Source: Aequorivita sp.
GTDB lineage: Bacteria; Bacteroidota; Bacteroidia; Flavobacteriales; Flavobacteriaceae
NCBI GenBank assembly: GCA_002715485.1
Contig: PAZL01000032.1
Span: 32,557 to 70,536, forward strand
DNA: 37,980 nt
Direction: 5' to 3'
Part shown: positions 16,761 through 23,991 of the stretch, in pieces
How positions within the stretch are numbered: position 1 is the first letter of the stretch
Layout of the letters: every line of letters begins with the position of its first letter
Notes under the pieces: model-generated
Databases searched by the model: none
Told to the model about the DNA's origin: nothing
What the model saw: the letters and a program-made list of their open reading frames with translations, nothing else
Position numbers and translations under genes: made by a program

Positions 16761-17654
16761 TTGTCCGTTTCCCAATCACAGTCAATTAGTCCGTCCGTCA
16801 TCAGGAATTTTACTGAAATCACTAAGCTTCGGCTTTCCGTGAGTGTTGTATTCTCTTCGGTTGCGGGTTATTTATTGGGAGCAGATTCAATTGACTTCTT
16901 TGTACTGTTTTTGTTGTGCGTAGGTGGTTATTGCATGGTAGGCGCTTCAAATGTTTTCAATCAAATTATCGAAAAAGATTTGGACTCACTAATGGAGCGC
17001 ACTAAAAATAGACCGCTGCCGGCTGGCCATATGACTGGGCGTTCGGCATTTATACTAGCGTGTATTTTGACGGTGGCAGGTATAGTTGTTCTTTACAACA
17101 TAAATCCCGTTACGGCGATGTTTGGCGCCATTTCAATATTTATGTATGTGAGCCTGTATACCCCTTTAAAAACAAAAACGCCACTTTCGGTATTTGTGGG
17201 TGCTTTTCCGGGCGCAATTCCATTTATGTTAGGTTGGGTGGCGGCAACCGGGAAATTCGGCATTGAACCCGGAACGCTATTTATGATTCAGTTTTTTTGG
17301 CAATTTCCGCACTTTTGGGCTATTGGTTGGTTTCTTTTTGATGATTATAAAAAGGCGGGCTTCTTTATGCTTCCAAACGGAAAACGCGATAAAGGTACTG
17401 CCATACAGGTTATTCTTTATACAATTTGGACAGTTCTTGTTTCTTTAATTCCTGTTTTAGGAATTACCGGAAAACTCTATTTAACACCAATATCAGGTGG
17501 TTTTATTGGGATTTTGGGGATAGGGTTTTTGTATTACGCAATTAAGCTGTACAAAGAAAAAACTTCAACTGCTGCCAAGCAGCTTATGCTGGCTAGTGTA
17601 AGTTATATTACATTGCTGCAAATAATTTACGTTGCAGATAAATTTTTAAGATAA
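16761..17654 (+). CDS. ctaB: Protoheme IX farnesyltransferase (heme O synthase)
   Basis: A polytopic UbiA-superfamily prenyltransferase that converts heme B to heme O for the cytochrome oxidase encoded alongside. The first Asp-rich motif is NQIIEKDLDSLMERTKNRPL, and a later loop DDYKKAGFFMLP carries further conserved residues. About eight or nine membrane helices are visible. The ORF track starts at TTG 16710, but that codon lies in the -33 box of a good promoter. I place the start at the in-frame TTG at 16761, preceded by an A-rich CCTAAAAAAAATAGC, giving 298 aa, the usual size. No in-frame ATG exists before the first conserved helix (FTEITKLRLSVSVVFSSVAG). It is first in a run with three oxidase subunits. 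Function is certain; the exact start is moderate. Confidence 0.93.
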   Translation: MSVSQSQSISPSVIRNFTEITKLRLSVSVVFSSVAGYLLGADSIDFFVLFLLCVGGYCMVGASNVFNQIIEKDLDSLMERTKNRPLPAGHMTGRSAFILACILTVAGIVVLYNINPVTAMFGAISIFMYVSLYTPLKTKTPLSVFVGAFPGAIPFMLGWVAATGKFGIEPGTLFMIQFFWQFPHFWAIGWFLFDDYKKAGFFMLPNGKRDKGTAIQVILYTIWTVLVSLIPVLGITGKLYLTPISGGFIGILGIGFLYYAIKLYKEKTSTAAKQLMLASVSYITLLQIIYVADKFLR

Positions 17655-17695
17655 CCGCAGCGAAATGTCTTCGGAAAATATATAAGAGTAAAAAA

Positions 17696-18277
17696 ATGGA
17701 TTTAACACAGGGAAGTGAAGAACTAAAAGTTGCCAGGGCAAAAAAGAATATGCTTTGGTTCGGAATTATTAGTTTAACCATGAGTTTTGCAGGACTCACA
17801 AGTGCCTATGTTGTTAGCAAGGAAAGACCCGACTGGATTTCAAGTTTTGAAATACCACAGGCCTTTTACATTGCGCTGGTCTTGATTGTTTTGAGTAGCG
17901 CTACGGTTTACTTAGCGCTAAGGGCTATTAAAAAACAGCAAAACAAATTAGGAATGGTTTATCTCGTAAGCACTTTTTTATTGGGGAGCTTATTTATCTT
18001 TTTTCAGTTCAGAGGCTTCTCTGAAATAATAGCAAGCGGTTATAATTTTACCGGTCCTACCAGTAGCATTACTACTTCCTTTATCTATCTGGTAGTATTA
18101 TTGCACGTTGCGCACGTTTTTGTAGGGTTGATATCTCTTTTGGTTGTAATTTATAATCATTATAAACAAAAGTATGAAAACGGTAAAACCCTTGGTGTTG
18201 AACTAGCTGCAACTTTTTGGCATTTTGTGGATATTGTATGGATTTACCTGTTTTTATTTTTATATTTCGTTAAATAA
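17696..18277 (+). CDS. Cytochrome c oxidase subunit III-family protein (short copy)
   Basis: A 193 aa inner-membrane protein with five helices, the usual bacterial short form of heme-copper oxidase subunit III. The signature WHFVDIVWIYLFLFLYF closes the protein, and HVAHVFVGLISLLVV precedes it. Subunit III stabilises the catalytic core and proton uptake of the terminal oxidase. It lies 41 bp after ctaB and 46 bp before a second subunit III-type gene, so the two form a tandem pair. The first helix begins LWFGIISLTMSFAGLTSAYV. Subunits I and II are not in the window, so the partner enzyme must be encoded elsewhere. Confidence 0.9.
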   Translation: MDLTQGSEELKVARAKKNMLWFGIISLTMSFAGLTSAYVVSKERPDWISSFEIPQAFYIALVLIVLSSATVYLALRAIKKQQNKLGMVYLVSTFLLGSLFIFFQFRGFSEIIASGYNFTGPTSSITTSFIYLVVLLHVAHVFVGLISLLVVIYNHYKQKYENGKTLGVELAATFWHFVDIVWIYLFLFLYFVK

Positions 18278-18287
18278 AAATTAAACG

Positions 18288-18295
18288 TATTTTTG
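18288..18295 (+). promoter_or_regulatory. Possible internal -7 element before the second subunit III gene
   Basis: TATTTTTG fits TAnnTTTG, 28 bp before the ATG at 18324. No convincing TTG is found at the -33 distance. This may be an internal promoter or chance in AT-rich DNA. Confidence 0.3.
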
Positions 18296-18323
18296 AACCT
18301 TTATTTAAAACCAAATTCTTTTT

Positions 18324-19307
18324 ATGGAAGCTACTGTTGTTAAAACAGGTACCGAAGATAAAACCTGGGGCGGCGGAAACCAACCGTTGAAAGCAAGTTA
18401 TGGCAAAATGATGATGTGGTTTTTCATCGTTTCTGATGCCTTGACGTTTTCAGGTTTTCTTGCCTCTTATGGATTTTCAAGATTCAAATTTGTAGATGCC
18501 TGGCCTATCGCCGATGAAGTATTTACTCACTTTCCGTTTCTTCATGGAGTAGAAGCGCCTATGTACTATGTGGCGTTTATGACCTTTATTTTGATTTTTT
18601 CGTCCGTGACTATGGTTTTGGCTGTGGATGCTGGGCACAAAATGAAACAAAATAAAGTAATTCTATATTTGTTCCTTACTATTATTGGGGGTCTTATTTT
18701 CTTGGGCTCTCAAGCATGGGAATGGGCAACCTTCATTAAAGGAGATTATGGTGCAATTGAAACCAGAGGTGGACAAATCATCCAGTTTTTGGACAAAGAA
18801 GGCGAACGTGTAGCGATCAGAGATTTTGTGGCAATAAATGATGCTGATCGCATTCCCCAGACTCGAGAAAATGGATTGTGGTTTGTTCAGGATTCTGAAT
18901 ATTTGCCAAGCGTCACCTTTAATCAAGTAAAAGAAGGATTTTTAGCAAACGATAATCTTTTGGTAAGGCTCCAACATAAAGACGAACACGGGCATCATAT
19001 TATTTTGTCACGTGAAGAGTCCATTGCCAAAGTAGTTAATGATGGCCAATTGGTGGTAGAGGGGGCAAATCTTCGTCACAACGAATACGGGCATCCATTG
19101 TTTGCAAACTTTTTCTTCTTCATTACGGGGTTCCACGGTTTCCACGTTGCAACAGGAGTTCTAATTAATATTATCATATTTTTTAATGTAATATTGGGTA
19201 CCTACGAACGCCGACACAGCTATGAAATGGTAGAGAAAGTTGGTCTTTACTGGCACTTTGTAGATTTGGTATGGGTATTTGTATTCACATTCTTTTATCT
19301 TGTTTAG
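18324..19307 (+). CDS. Cytochrome c oxidase subunit III (long copy with hydrophilic insert)
   Basis: A 327 aa subunit III of the heme-copper oxidase. Helices are visible at MMMWFFIVSDALTFSGFLAS, YYVAFMTFILIFSSVTMVLA, LFLTIIGGLIFLGSQAWEWA, ANFFFFITGFHGFHVATGVL and YWHFVDLVWVFVFTFFYLV. The WEWATF and HFVDLVWVF segments match family signatures. Between the third and fourth helices is an unusual hydrophilic segment of about 120 residues (about 138-256), charged and His-containing (HKDEHGHHIILSREE), which explains the large size compared with about 200 aa for most bacterial forms. The reading frame and base composition stay continuous, so the insert is part of the protein. Similar long forms are, I believe, typical of Flavobacteriia. 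Confidence 0.92.
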   Translation: MEATVVKTGTEDKTWGGGNQPLKASYGKMMMWFFIVSDALTFSGFLASYGFSRFKFVDAWPIADEVFTHFPFLHGVEAPMYYVAFMTFILIFSSVTMVLAVDAGHKMKQNKVILYLFLTIIGGLIFLGSQAWEWATFIKGDYGAIETRGGQIIQFLDKEGERVAIRDFVAINDADRIPQTRENGLWFVQDSEYLPSVTFNQVKEGFLANDNLLVRLQHKDEHGHHIILSREESIAKVVNDGQLVVEGANLRHNEYGHPLFANFFFFITGFHGFHVATGVLINIIIFFNVILGTYERRHSYEMVEKVGLYWHFVDLVWVFVFTFFYLV

Positions 19308-19325
19308 ATTTCAAAAAATTTAAAA

Positions 19326-19709
19326 ATGGCACACGAACATAAATTAGCAATCTTTAGGGGCGCTGTAAAATTTAAATCAAACGTAAGTAAAATTTGGGGT
19401 GTATTTGCTTTTCTTTCCATAGTTACTATTATTGAGGTAGCTTTGGGTATCATCCGCCCCGCTTTTTTAATAGATACTCACTTCTTGGCACTGAAGCTTC
19501 TTAACTGGATTTTCATTCTTCTTACTATTGTAAAGGCATACTATATTACTTGGGATTTTATGCACATGCGTGATGAAACAACGGGTCTCCGTAGGGCAGT
19601 TATATGGACTTCAATTTTCCTAATAGCTTATTTGGTGGTACTTGTGTTAATTGAAGGCGACTATATTTTTGAAGTATATAAATCTGGATTTATAAAATTC
19701 GATTTTTAA
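19326..19709 (+). CDS. Cytochrome c oxidase subunit IV-type protein
   Basis: A 127 aa inner-membrane protein with three helices (VFAFLSIVTIIEVALGII, ALKLLNWIFILLTIVKAYYI, IWTSIFLIAYLVVLVLIEG), matching the prokaryotic cytochrome c oxidase subunit IV family. The loop with WDFMHMRDETTGLRRAV is typical of the family. It lies 18 bp after the long subunit III and is the last gene before a terminator. It is an accessory subunit of the same terminal oxidase. Confidence 0.9.
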   Translation: MAHEHKLAIFRGAVKFKSNVSKIWGVFAFLSIVTIIEVALGIIRPAFLIDTHFLALKLLNWIFILLTIVKAYYITWDFMHMRDETTGLRRAVIWTSIFLIAYLVVLVLIEGDYIFEVYKSGFIKFDF

Positions 19710-19729
19710 ATAATATTGAACCAATCATT

Positions 19730-19756
19730 AAAGCTCTCCTCGTGAGGGCTTTTTTT
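19730..19756 (+). terminator. Intrinsic terminator after the oxidase subunit genes
   Basis: AAAGCTCTC pairs with GAGGGCTTT (9 bp with one G-U pair) around a 5-nt loop and runs into seven T. It separates the structural subunits from the assembly-factor genes. Confidence 0.88.
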
Positions 19757-19790
19757 ATAAAGTAAACTTATAAAATTAACACCCAAAACA

Positions 19791-19821
19791 TTGTCCAACC
19801 CCCATTTACCCTGTATTTTTG
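19791..19821 (+). promoter_or_regulatory. Promoter of the SCO / DUF420 assembly operon
   Basis: TTG (19791-19793), a 20-nt spacer, then TATTTTTG (19814-19821): the same geometry as the ctaB promoter. It overlaps the TTG at 19819 that the ORF track takes as a start, so that start is not credible. Confidence 0.72.
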
Positions 19822-19842
19822 CAAAAGCAAAAAATGCTAGAA

Positions 19843-20487
19843 ATGAAGAAGTATCTCGTCCTTGGAATTCTATTTTTACTGCCCATTACGGCCTATGTTT
19901 TTTTTGCTTCCGGAAAAAATAACTTTGCCACTTTGCCACTGCTTACACCTTCAGTCACTGAATTGCAAAATTTTGAAACACTAAACGGAAAACCTGTTCG
20001 GTTGGAAAATCATATTACGGTTTTAGGTTTCTTTGGAAGTGATTTGGAAGCACACAGGGCATATGCTTATAATTTAGCGCATAAAATATATAGTAAAAAT
20101 CATAAGTTTAACGAATTTCAGTTTGTAATTCTTCTGCCAAAAGGAACCGAGGAGCAAGCCAGAAATATTGAGGAAAAACTAAAACAAATTGCTCCCACCG
20201 ATGCATGGGTTTTTGCTTTTGGGACCGCAGAAAATATAAGAGAAGTGTTTCAATCGTTGAAGTCTGACATAACTTTGGACGACGATATTTCTACTCCGTA
20301 TGTTTTCATAATAGATAAAGAGCGCACCCTTCGCGGTCGTGATGACGATGAAGACGAAGGTGTTATGTATGGATTTGACTCCAGTAATATCGCCGAAATA
20401 AACAATAAGATGAACGACGATGTGAAAGTGCTGCTGGCAGAATATAGAAGAGCGCTTAAAAAGTATAATACAGACCGAGAAATATAG
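19843..20487 (+). CDS. Membrane-anchored SCO-like protein lacking metal-binding cysteines
   Basis: About 214 aa from the ATG at 19843 (MKKYLVLGILFLLPITAYVFF, one N-terminal anchor). The track's TTG start lies in a promoter; another ATG at 19834 is possible. The rest resembles a thioredoxin-fold domain laid out like the SCO protein encoded next: a GKPVRLENHITVLGFFG segment where SCO has FKDKIYVVEFFF, later STPYVFIIDKERTLRGR where SCO has GFFALVDQEGNIRSR. It contains no cysteine at all, so it cannot bind copper or do thiol chemistry as SCO does. An acidic patch RGRDDDEDEG is notable. The operon position suggests an oxidase-assembly role. Homology to SCO is inferred by eye. Confidence 0.65.
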   Translation: MKKYLVLGILFLLPITAYVFFASGKNNFATLPLLTPSVTELQNFETLNGKPVRLENHITVLGFFGSDLEAHRAYAYNLAHKIYSKNHKFNEFQFVILLPKGTEEQARNIEEKLKQIAPTDAWVFAFGTAENIREVFQSLKSDITLDDDISTPYVFIIDKERTLRGRDDDEDEGVMYGFDSSNIAEINNKMNDDVKVLLAEYRRALKKYNTDREI

Positions 20488-20511
20488 AACAGCAACAGTA
20501 ATATCTGAAAA

Positions 20512-21135
20512 ATGAAAAAGAATTATTCCTACATCGGTATTTCGTTTATAATCTTGGTTTTTGGAATTTGGGCAGTCCCAAAAATCATCAATACACTTTC
20601 AAAACCTGATCTTGAAACAATTGGCTCCGTGCCACCATTTAGTTTTACGGACCAAAATGGAAAAACCATCACCAACGATGATTTTAAAGACAAGATATAT
20701 GTAGTTGAATTTTTCTTCACTACCTGTCCCTCTATCTGTCCAATTATGACAGAAAATATGCTTAAAATACAAAATGAGTTTTTGGGTAATCCCAGAGTTG
20801 GCATCGCGTCTTTTTCTATCGATCCAGAGTATGATACTTCCCAGATTTTAAAGGAATATGCTAAAAATAAAGGCATAACAAAGCCACAATGGCATCTGCT
20901 CACTGGACCAAAAGAAGAAATTTTTAAACTTGCCAACGAAGGCTTTAATCTCTATGTAGGTGAAGCCCCCGAAGTTGAGGGCGGGTTTGAACATTCAGGC
21001 TTTTTTGCCCTTGTGGATCAAGAAGGAAACATTCGTTCCCGTAAGGATGAAAACGGAAACCCGATTATTTACTATGACGGTTTGGACGATAAGGGGATAC
21101 AAATGCTAAAAGAAGATATAAAAAAATTATTGTAA
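20512..21135 (+). CDS. SCO1/SenC-family copper chaperone
   Basis: A 207 aa protein with one N-terminal anchor (YIGISFIILVFGIWAVPKII) and a periplasmic thioredoxin fold. It carries the copper-binding CxxxC motif (FFTTCPSICPIMTEN) and the distal His in FEHSGFFALVDQEG. SCO proteins deliver copper to the CuA site of cytochrome oxidase subunit II and may act as thiol reductants. It lies 24 bp after the Cys-less paralogue and 3 bp before the DUF420 gene, in a cluster devoted to cytochrome oxidase assembly. All key residues are intact. Confidence 0.95.
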   Translation: MKKNYSYIGISFIILVFGIWAVPKIINTLSKPDLETIGSVPPFSFTDQNGKTITNDDFKDKIYVVEFFFTTCPSICPIMTENMLKIQNEFLGNPRVGIASFSIDPEYDTSQILKEYAKNKGITKPQWHLLTGPKEEIFKLANEGFNLYVGEAPEVEGGFEHSGFFALVDQEGNIRSRKDENGNPIIYYDGLDDKGIQMLKEDIKKLL

Positions 21136-21138
21136 CAT

Positions 21139-21666
21139 ATGCAGACTTCAATCCAAAACTCAAAAAATTATAATCTGTGGATATGGATACTCTCCATTGC
21201 CATTCCTTTGGCCGTTGCAGTTCTTTTTACCGTGCGTATTCCCGGAGTAGAACGATTGGGTTTTTTGCCACCAATTTATGCAACTATCAATGGGCTTACT
21301 GCCATCATTTTGGTGGTTGCCGTTTTCCAAATAAAAAAAGGAAACCGAAAACTTCACGAAAGACTGATGAAAACCGCAATTGTATGTTCGGTACTTTTTT
21401 TGATAATGTATGTAGCGTACCATATGACCTCTGATTCTACGCCCTTTGGTGGTGAAGGAATTATCAAATATGTGTACTATTTTATCCTTTTAACACATAT
21501 TTTATTATCGATTGCCGTTATTCCATTTGTATTGATTACGTATGTTCGGGGTATTTCGGGACAGTTTTATAAGCATCGAAAAATTGCGCGAATCACCTAT
21601 CCGCTGTGGTTGTATGTAGCAGTTACAGGGGTAATTGTTTACTTAATGATTTCGCCATATTATTGA
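21139..21666 (+). CDS. DUF420 membrane protein
   Basis: A 175 aa polytopic inner-membrane protein with about five helices (LWIWILSIAIPLAVAVLFTV, PIYATINGLTAIILVVAVFQI, TAIVCSVLFLIMYVAYHM, YFILLTHILLSIAVIPFVLI, YPLWLYVAVTGVIVYLMI). Scattered His residues in LHERLMK, YHMTSD, LLTHILL and YKHRKIAR fit DUF420, which is often found next to SCO and cytochrome oxidase genes. DUF420 belongs, as I recall, to a wider set of CtaG/YozB-like oxidase-associated proteins, but its biochemical role is not established. It is coupled to the SCO gene (3 bp gap). Confidence 0.87.
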   Translation: MQTSIQNSKNYNLWIWILSIAIPLAVAVLFTVRIPGVERLGFLPPIYATINGLTAIILVVAVFQIKKGNRKLHERLMKTAIVCSVLFLIMYVAYHMTSDSTPFGGEGIIKYVYYFILLTHILLSIAVIPFVLITYVRGISGQFYKHRKIARITYPLWLYVAVTGVIVYLMISPYY

Positions 21667-21672
21667 TTGATA

Positions 21673-21906
21673 ATGAAATTCAAACTCCTATTTGTATTAC
21701 TTATCCTTTTAATAGTTGCGCTTCCAGCTGAGGCGCAATGCGCCATGTGCCGTGCTGTTCTTGAAAGTGAGGAAGGTGGGCAGGCAGCTAAGGGTATCAA
21801 TAACGGAATCGTTTACTTAATGATTTTTCCTTATCTATTAATTGGCGGAATAGGTTATGCTATTTATAGAAGCCGAAAAAAGGCCCGCGAAGAAAAAAAA
21901 TTATAG
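21673..21906 (+). CDS. Small CxxC membrane protein of the oxidase assembly cluster
   Basis: From the ATG at 21673 (the track's TTG at 21667 is two codons upstream) this is a 77 aa protein. It has a signal or anchor (LLFVLLILLIVALPAEA), then QCAMCRAVLES with a Cys pair in CxxC spacing next to a Met, a short loop, a second helix (GIVYLMIFPYLLIGGIGYAIY), and a basic cytoplasmic tail (RSRKKAREEKKL). The Cys pair would lie on the periplasmic side, either just after cleavage or at the end of the first helix. The location beside SCO and DUF420 suggests copper or redox work for the oxidase; no function is proven. It follows DUF420 after 6 bp. Confidence 0.78.
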   Translation: MKFKLLFVLLILLIVALPAEAQCAMCRAVLESEEGGQAAKGINNGIVYLMIFPYLLIGGIGYAIYRSRKKAREEKKL

Positions 21907-21955
21907 TTTTTCCAAAGAAGGTGTAACACTTGCCATCTATAATAGTCTTATAAAT

Positions 21956-21981
21956 ACTTGAAAGCATTAAAGTTTTCAAGT
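21956..21981. repeat. Inverted repeat in the gap before the ABC efflux operon
   Basis: ACTTGAAA and TTTCAAGT form a perfect 8-bp inverted repeat around a 10-nt spacer. No T-run follows, so it is not a classical terminator. It could be an operator for the downstream efflux operon or a weak end signal for the oxidase cluster. The rest of this 140 bp gap holds no exact TAnnTTTG box. Confidence 0.35.
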
Positions 21982-22046
21982 CTTAACAAGAATTTCACAT
22001 TTGGAGGGAGAATTCCCCTTTATTTTGTAAATCAACAACTTTTAGG

Positions 22047-22754
22047 ATGATAGAAATCAAAAATCTTCACAAGTCATATCACATGGGTAAAAATTCGCTC
22101 CATGTTTTAAAAGGAATAAATTTCACGGTTTCTGAAGGAGAAATGGTTTCAATTATGGGCTCTTCCGGTTCGGGAAAATCTACATTGCTGAACATTCTTG
22201 GTATTCTTGATGAAGCTGACGAGGGCACTTACAATCTGGATGGGACCTTAATTAAAAATCTAAATGAAAGGGTGGCTGCTAGATACCGAAATAAATTTTT
22301 GGGTTTTATTTTTCAATCCTTCAACCTTATCAATTACAAATCTGCCATAGAGAACGTAGCCATGCCGCTTTATTATCAAGGTGTAAAGCGAAATATTCGC
22401 ATTGAAAAAGCCATGCATTATTTAGAAAAAGTAGGTCTTGCAGACTGGGCTTCCCATCTTCCGAATGAACTTTCAGGGGGTCAAAAACAAAGAGTTGCCA
22501 TAGCCCGTGCATTGGCGAGCGACCCTAAAGTATTACTTGCCGATGAGCCTACTGGAGCGCTTGATACAAAAACCTCTTATGAAGTAATGGAACTCATCCA
22601 AGGCATTAATGACGAAGGCAAAACAATCTTGATCGTTACCCACGAAGATGATATTGCACATATGACCAAGCGTATCGTAAACTTAAAGGATGGAATTATC
22701 ATTGACGATTCCGTTGTAAACCAAGTTCGAGCAAAAAGCGAAGTCTATGTTTAA
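22047..22754 (+). CDS. ABC transporter ATP-binding protein (MacB/LolD type)
   Basis: A 235 aa ATPase with Walker A GSSGSGKST, Q-loop FIFQSFNLI, signature LSGGQKQRVAIARAL, Walker B VLLADEP followed by TGALDT, and the switch His in VTHEDD. It powers the two MacB/FtsX-type permeases that follow; such ABC systems act mechanically on the periplasm rather than moving substrate through the membrane. It overlaps the first permease gene by 8 nt, indicating translational coupling. The gap of 140 bp upstream separates it from the oxidase cluster. The substrate is unknown. Confidence 0.95.
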   Translation: MIEIKNLHKSYHMGKNSLHVLKGINFTVSEGEMVSIMGSSGSGKSTLLNILGILDEADEGTYNLDGTLIKNLNERVAARYRNKFLGFIFQSFNLINYKSAIENVAMPLYYQGVKRNIRIEKAMHYLEKVGLADWASHLPNELSGGQKQRVAIARALASDPKVLLADEPTGALDTKTSYEVMELIQGINDEGKTILIVTHEDDIAHMTKRIVNLKDGIIIDDSVVNQVRAKSEVYV

Positions 22755-23991
22755 TCTTGAACGCTGGCAGGAAATTTTTGAAGCTATTCGCAAAAACAAG
22801 TTGCGAACCTTTTTAACGGGTCTTTCCGTGGCTTCGGGAATTTTTATTTTGGTAATTCTGCTTGCAATCGGTCAAGGAATGTCCAATGGGGTTGCAAAGG
22901 AATTTGAAAACGATGCCACCAACCGCATTAGTGTCTGGACGAACGTTACATCTGTTGAATATAAAGGATTAAACCCTGGCCGAATTATAGAAATGGACAA
23001 CCGCGATTACGAAATGGCGGTAAACAAAAACACTGATAAAATTGAACTTAAATCTGGAGTTTATAGCAGATGGGGCCAATTGGTTACCTATAAAAAAGAA
23101 AATGGTAGTTACAGAGTGGAAGGTGTGCGTGGCGATTACCAGTTTTTGGAAAATGAAACTCTGGTTGTGGGTAGATACATTAATCAAAACGATCTAAACT
23201 CCTTTGAAAAAAATGCCGTGATCGGTAACCAAGTGTATCTCGATCTTTTTAAGGGAAAAGATGCCATGGGTGAATATATTGACATTGCCGGAATAAAATT
23301 TAAGGTAGTTGGAGTTTATACCGATCCGGGCGGCGAACGCGAGGAAACACGAATTTTTATTCCACTAACTACTGCACAGCGAGTCTATAACGCTGGCGAT
23401 AAACTTCGGTCTCTTGCATTTACACTGGAAAAACATGATAAATATGAAGATGCCCTAGCGGCATCTGAAGCCTTTTCAGCAGAATTGGAAGCAGATCTAA
23501 AAACAAAACATTCCATAGCGCCTAACGATGAAAGAGCAGTTAACGTGAATAATACTTTAGAGCACGCAAAACGATTTTACGATCTTAACAATATGATTCG
23601 CTGGTTCTTTTGGGGTGTGGGAGTATGTACCATTATTGCGGGCGTAGTGGGCGTTAGCAATATCATGCTCATCATTGTAAAAGAGCGTACCAAAGAAATT
23701 GGCGTGCGCAAAGCAATTGGTGCTCAACCTTGGTCAATAATTGGAATGATTTTGCACGAATCTATTTTTGTTACCGCAATTGCTGGTTTTGTGGGATTGA
23801 TTTTCAGTTTGATACTACTTCAACTTGTGGGTCCATTTATTGAAACCGATTATATACGAAACCCATCCGTAGATTTTTCAGTTGCAATTACAACTGTTAT
23901 TATTCTCGTAGTTGCGGGAGCCATTGCTGGATTTTTCCCTGCCTACAGAGCCGCAAATATCAAACCTATAGAAGCTTTGCGTGATGAGTAA
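22747..23991 (+). CDS. MacB/FtsX-type ABC permease (copy 1)
   Basis: A 414 aa inner-membrane protein with one N-terminal helix (FLTGLSVASGIFILVILLAIG), a large periplasmic MacB-PCD-like domain (about 45-280), then three C-terminal helices of the FtsX domain. These contain GVVGVSNIMLIIVKERTKEIG, VRKAIGAQPWSIIGMILHES and the closing AANIKPIEALRDE. The four-helix layout fits MacB-like permeases with a separate ATPase. It overlaps both neighbours by a few nt. Copy 2 is clearly homologous, so the transporter may be a heterodimer. The adaptors and the TolC-type channel downstream point to a trans-envelope export machine. Confidence 0.93.
   Translation: MFNLERWQEIFEAIRKNKLRTFLTGLSVASGIFILVILLAIGQGMSNGVAKEFENDATNRISVWTNVTSVEYKGLNPGRIIEMDNRDYEMAVNKNTDKIELKSGVYSRWGQLVTYKKENGSYRVEGVRGDYQFLENETLVVGRYINQNDLNSFEKNAVIGNQVYLDLFKGKDAMGEYIDIAGIKFKVVGVYTDPGGEREETRIFIPLTTAQRVYNAGDKLRSLAFTLEKHDKYEDALAASEAFSAELEADLKTKHSIAPNDERAVNVNNTLEHAKRFYDLNNMIRWFFWGVGVCTIIAGVVGVSNIMLIIVKERTKEIGVRKAIGAQPWSIIGMILHESIFVTAIAGFVGLIFSLILLQLVGPFIETDYIRNPSVDFSVAITTVIILVVAGAIAGFFPAYRAANIKPIEALRDE

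Noticed and set aside
20529-20936. 135 aa minus-strand ORF opposite the SCO gene
   Set aside because: The SCO frame with its CxxxC and His is certain; the antisense frame shows no motif.
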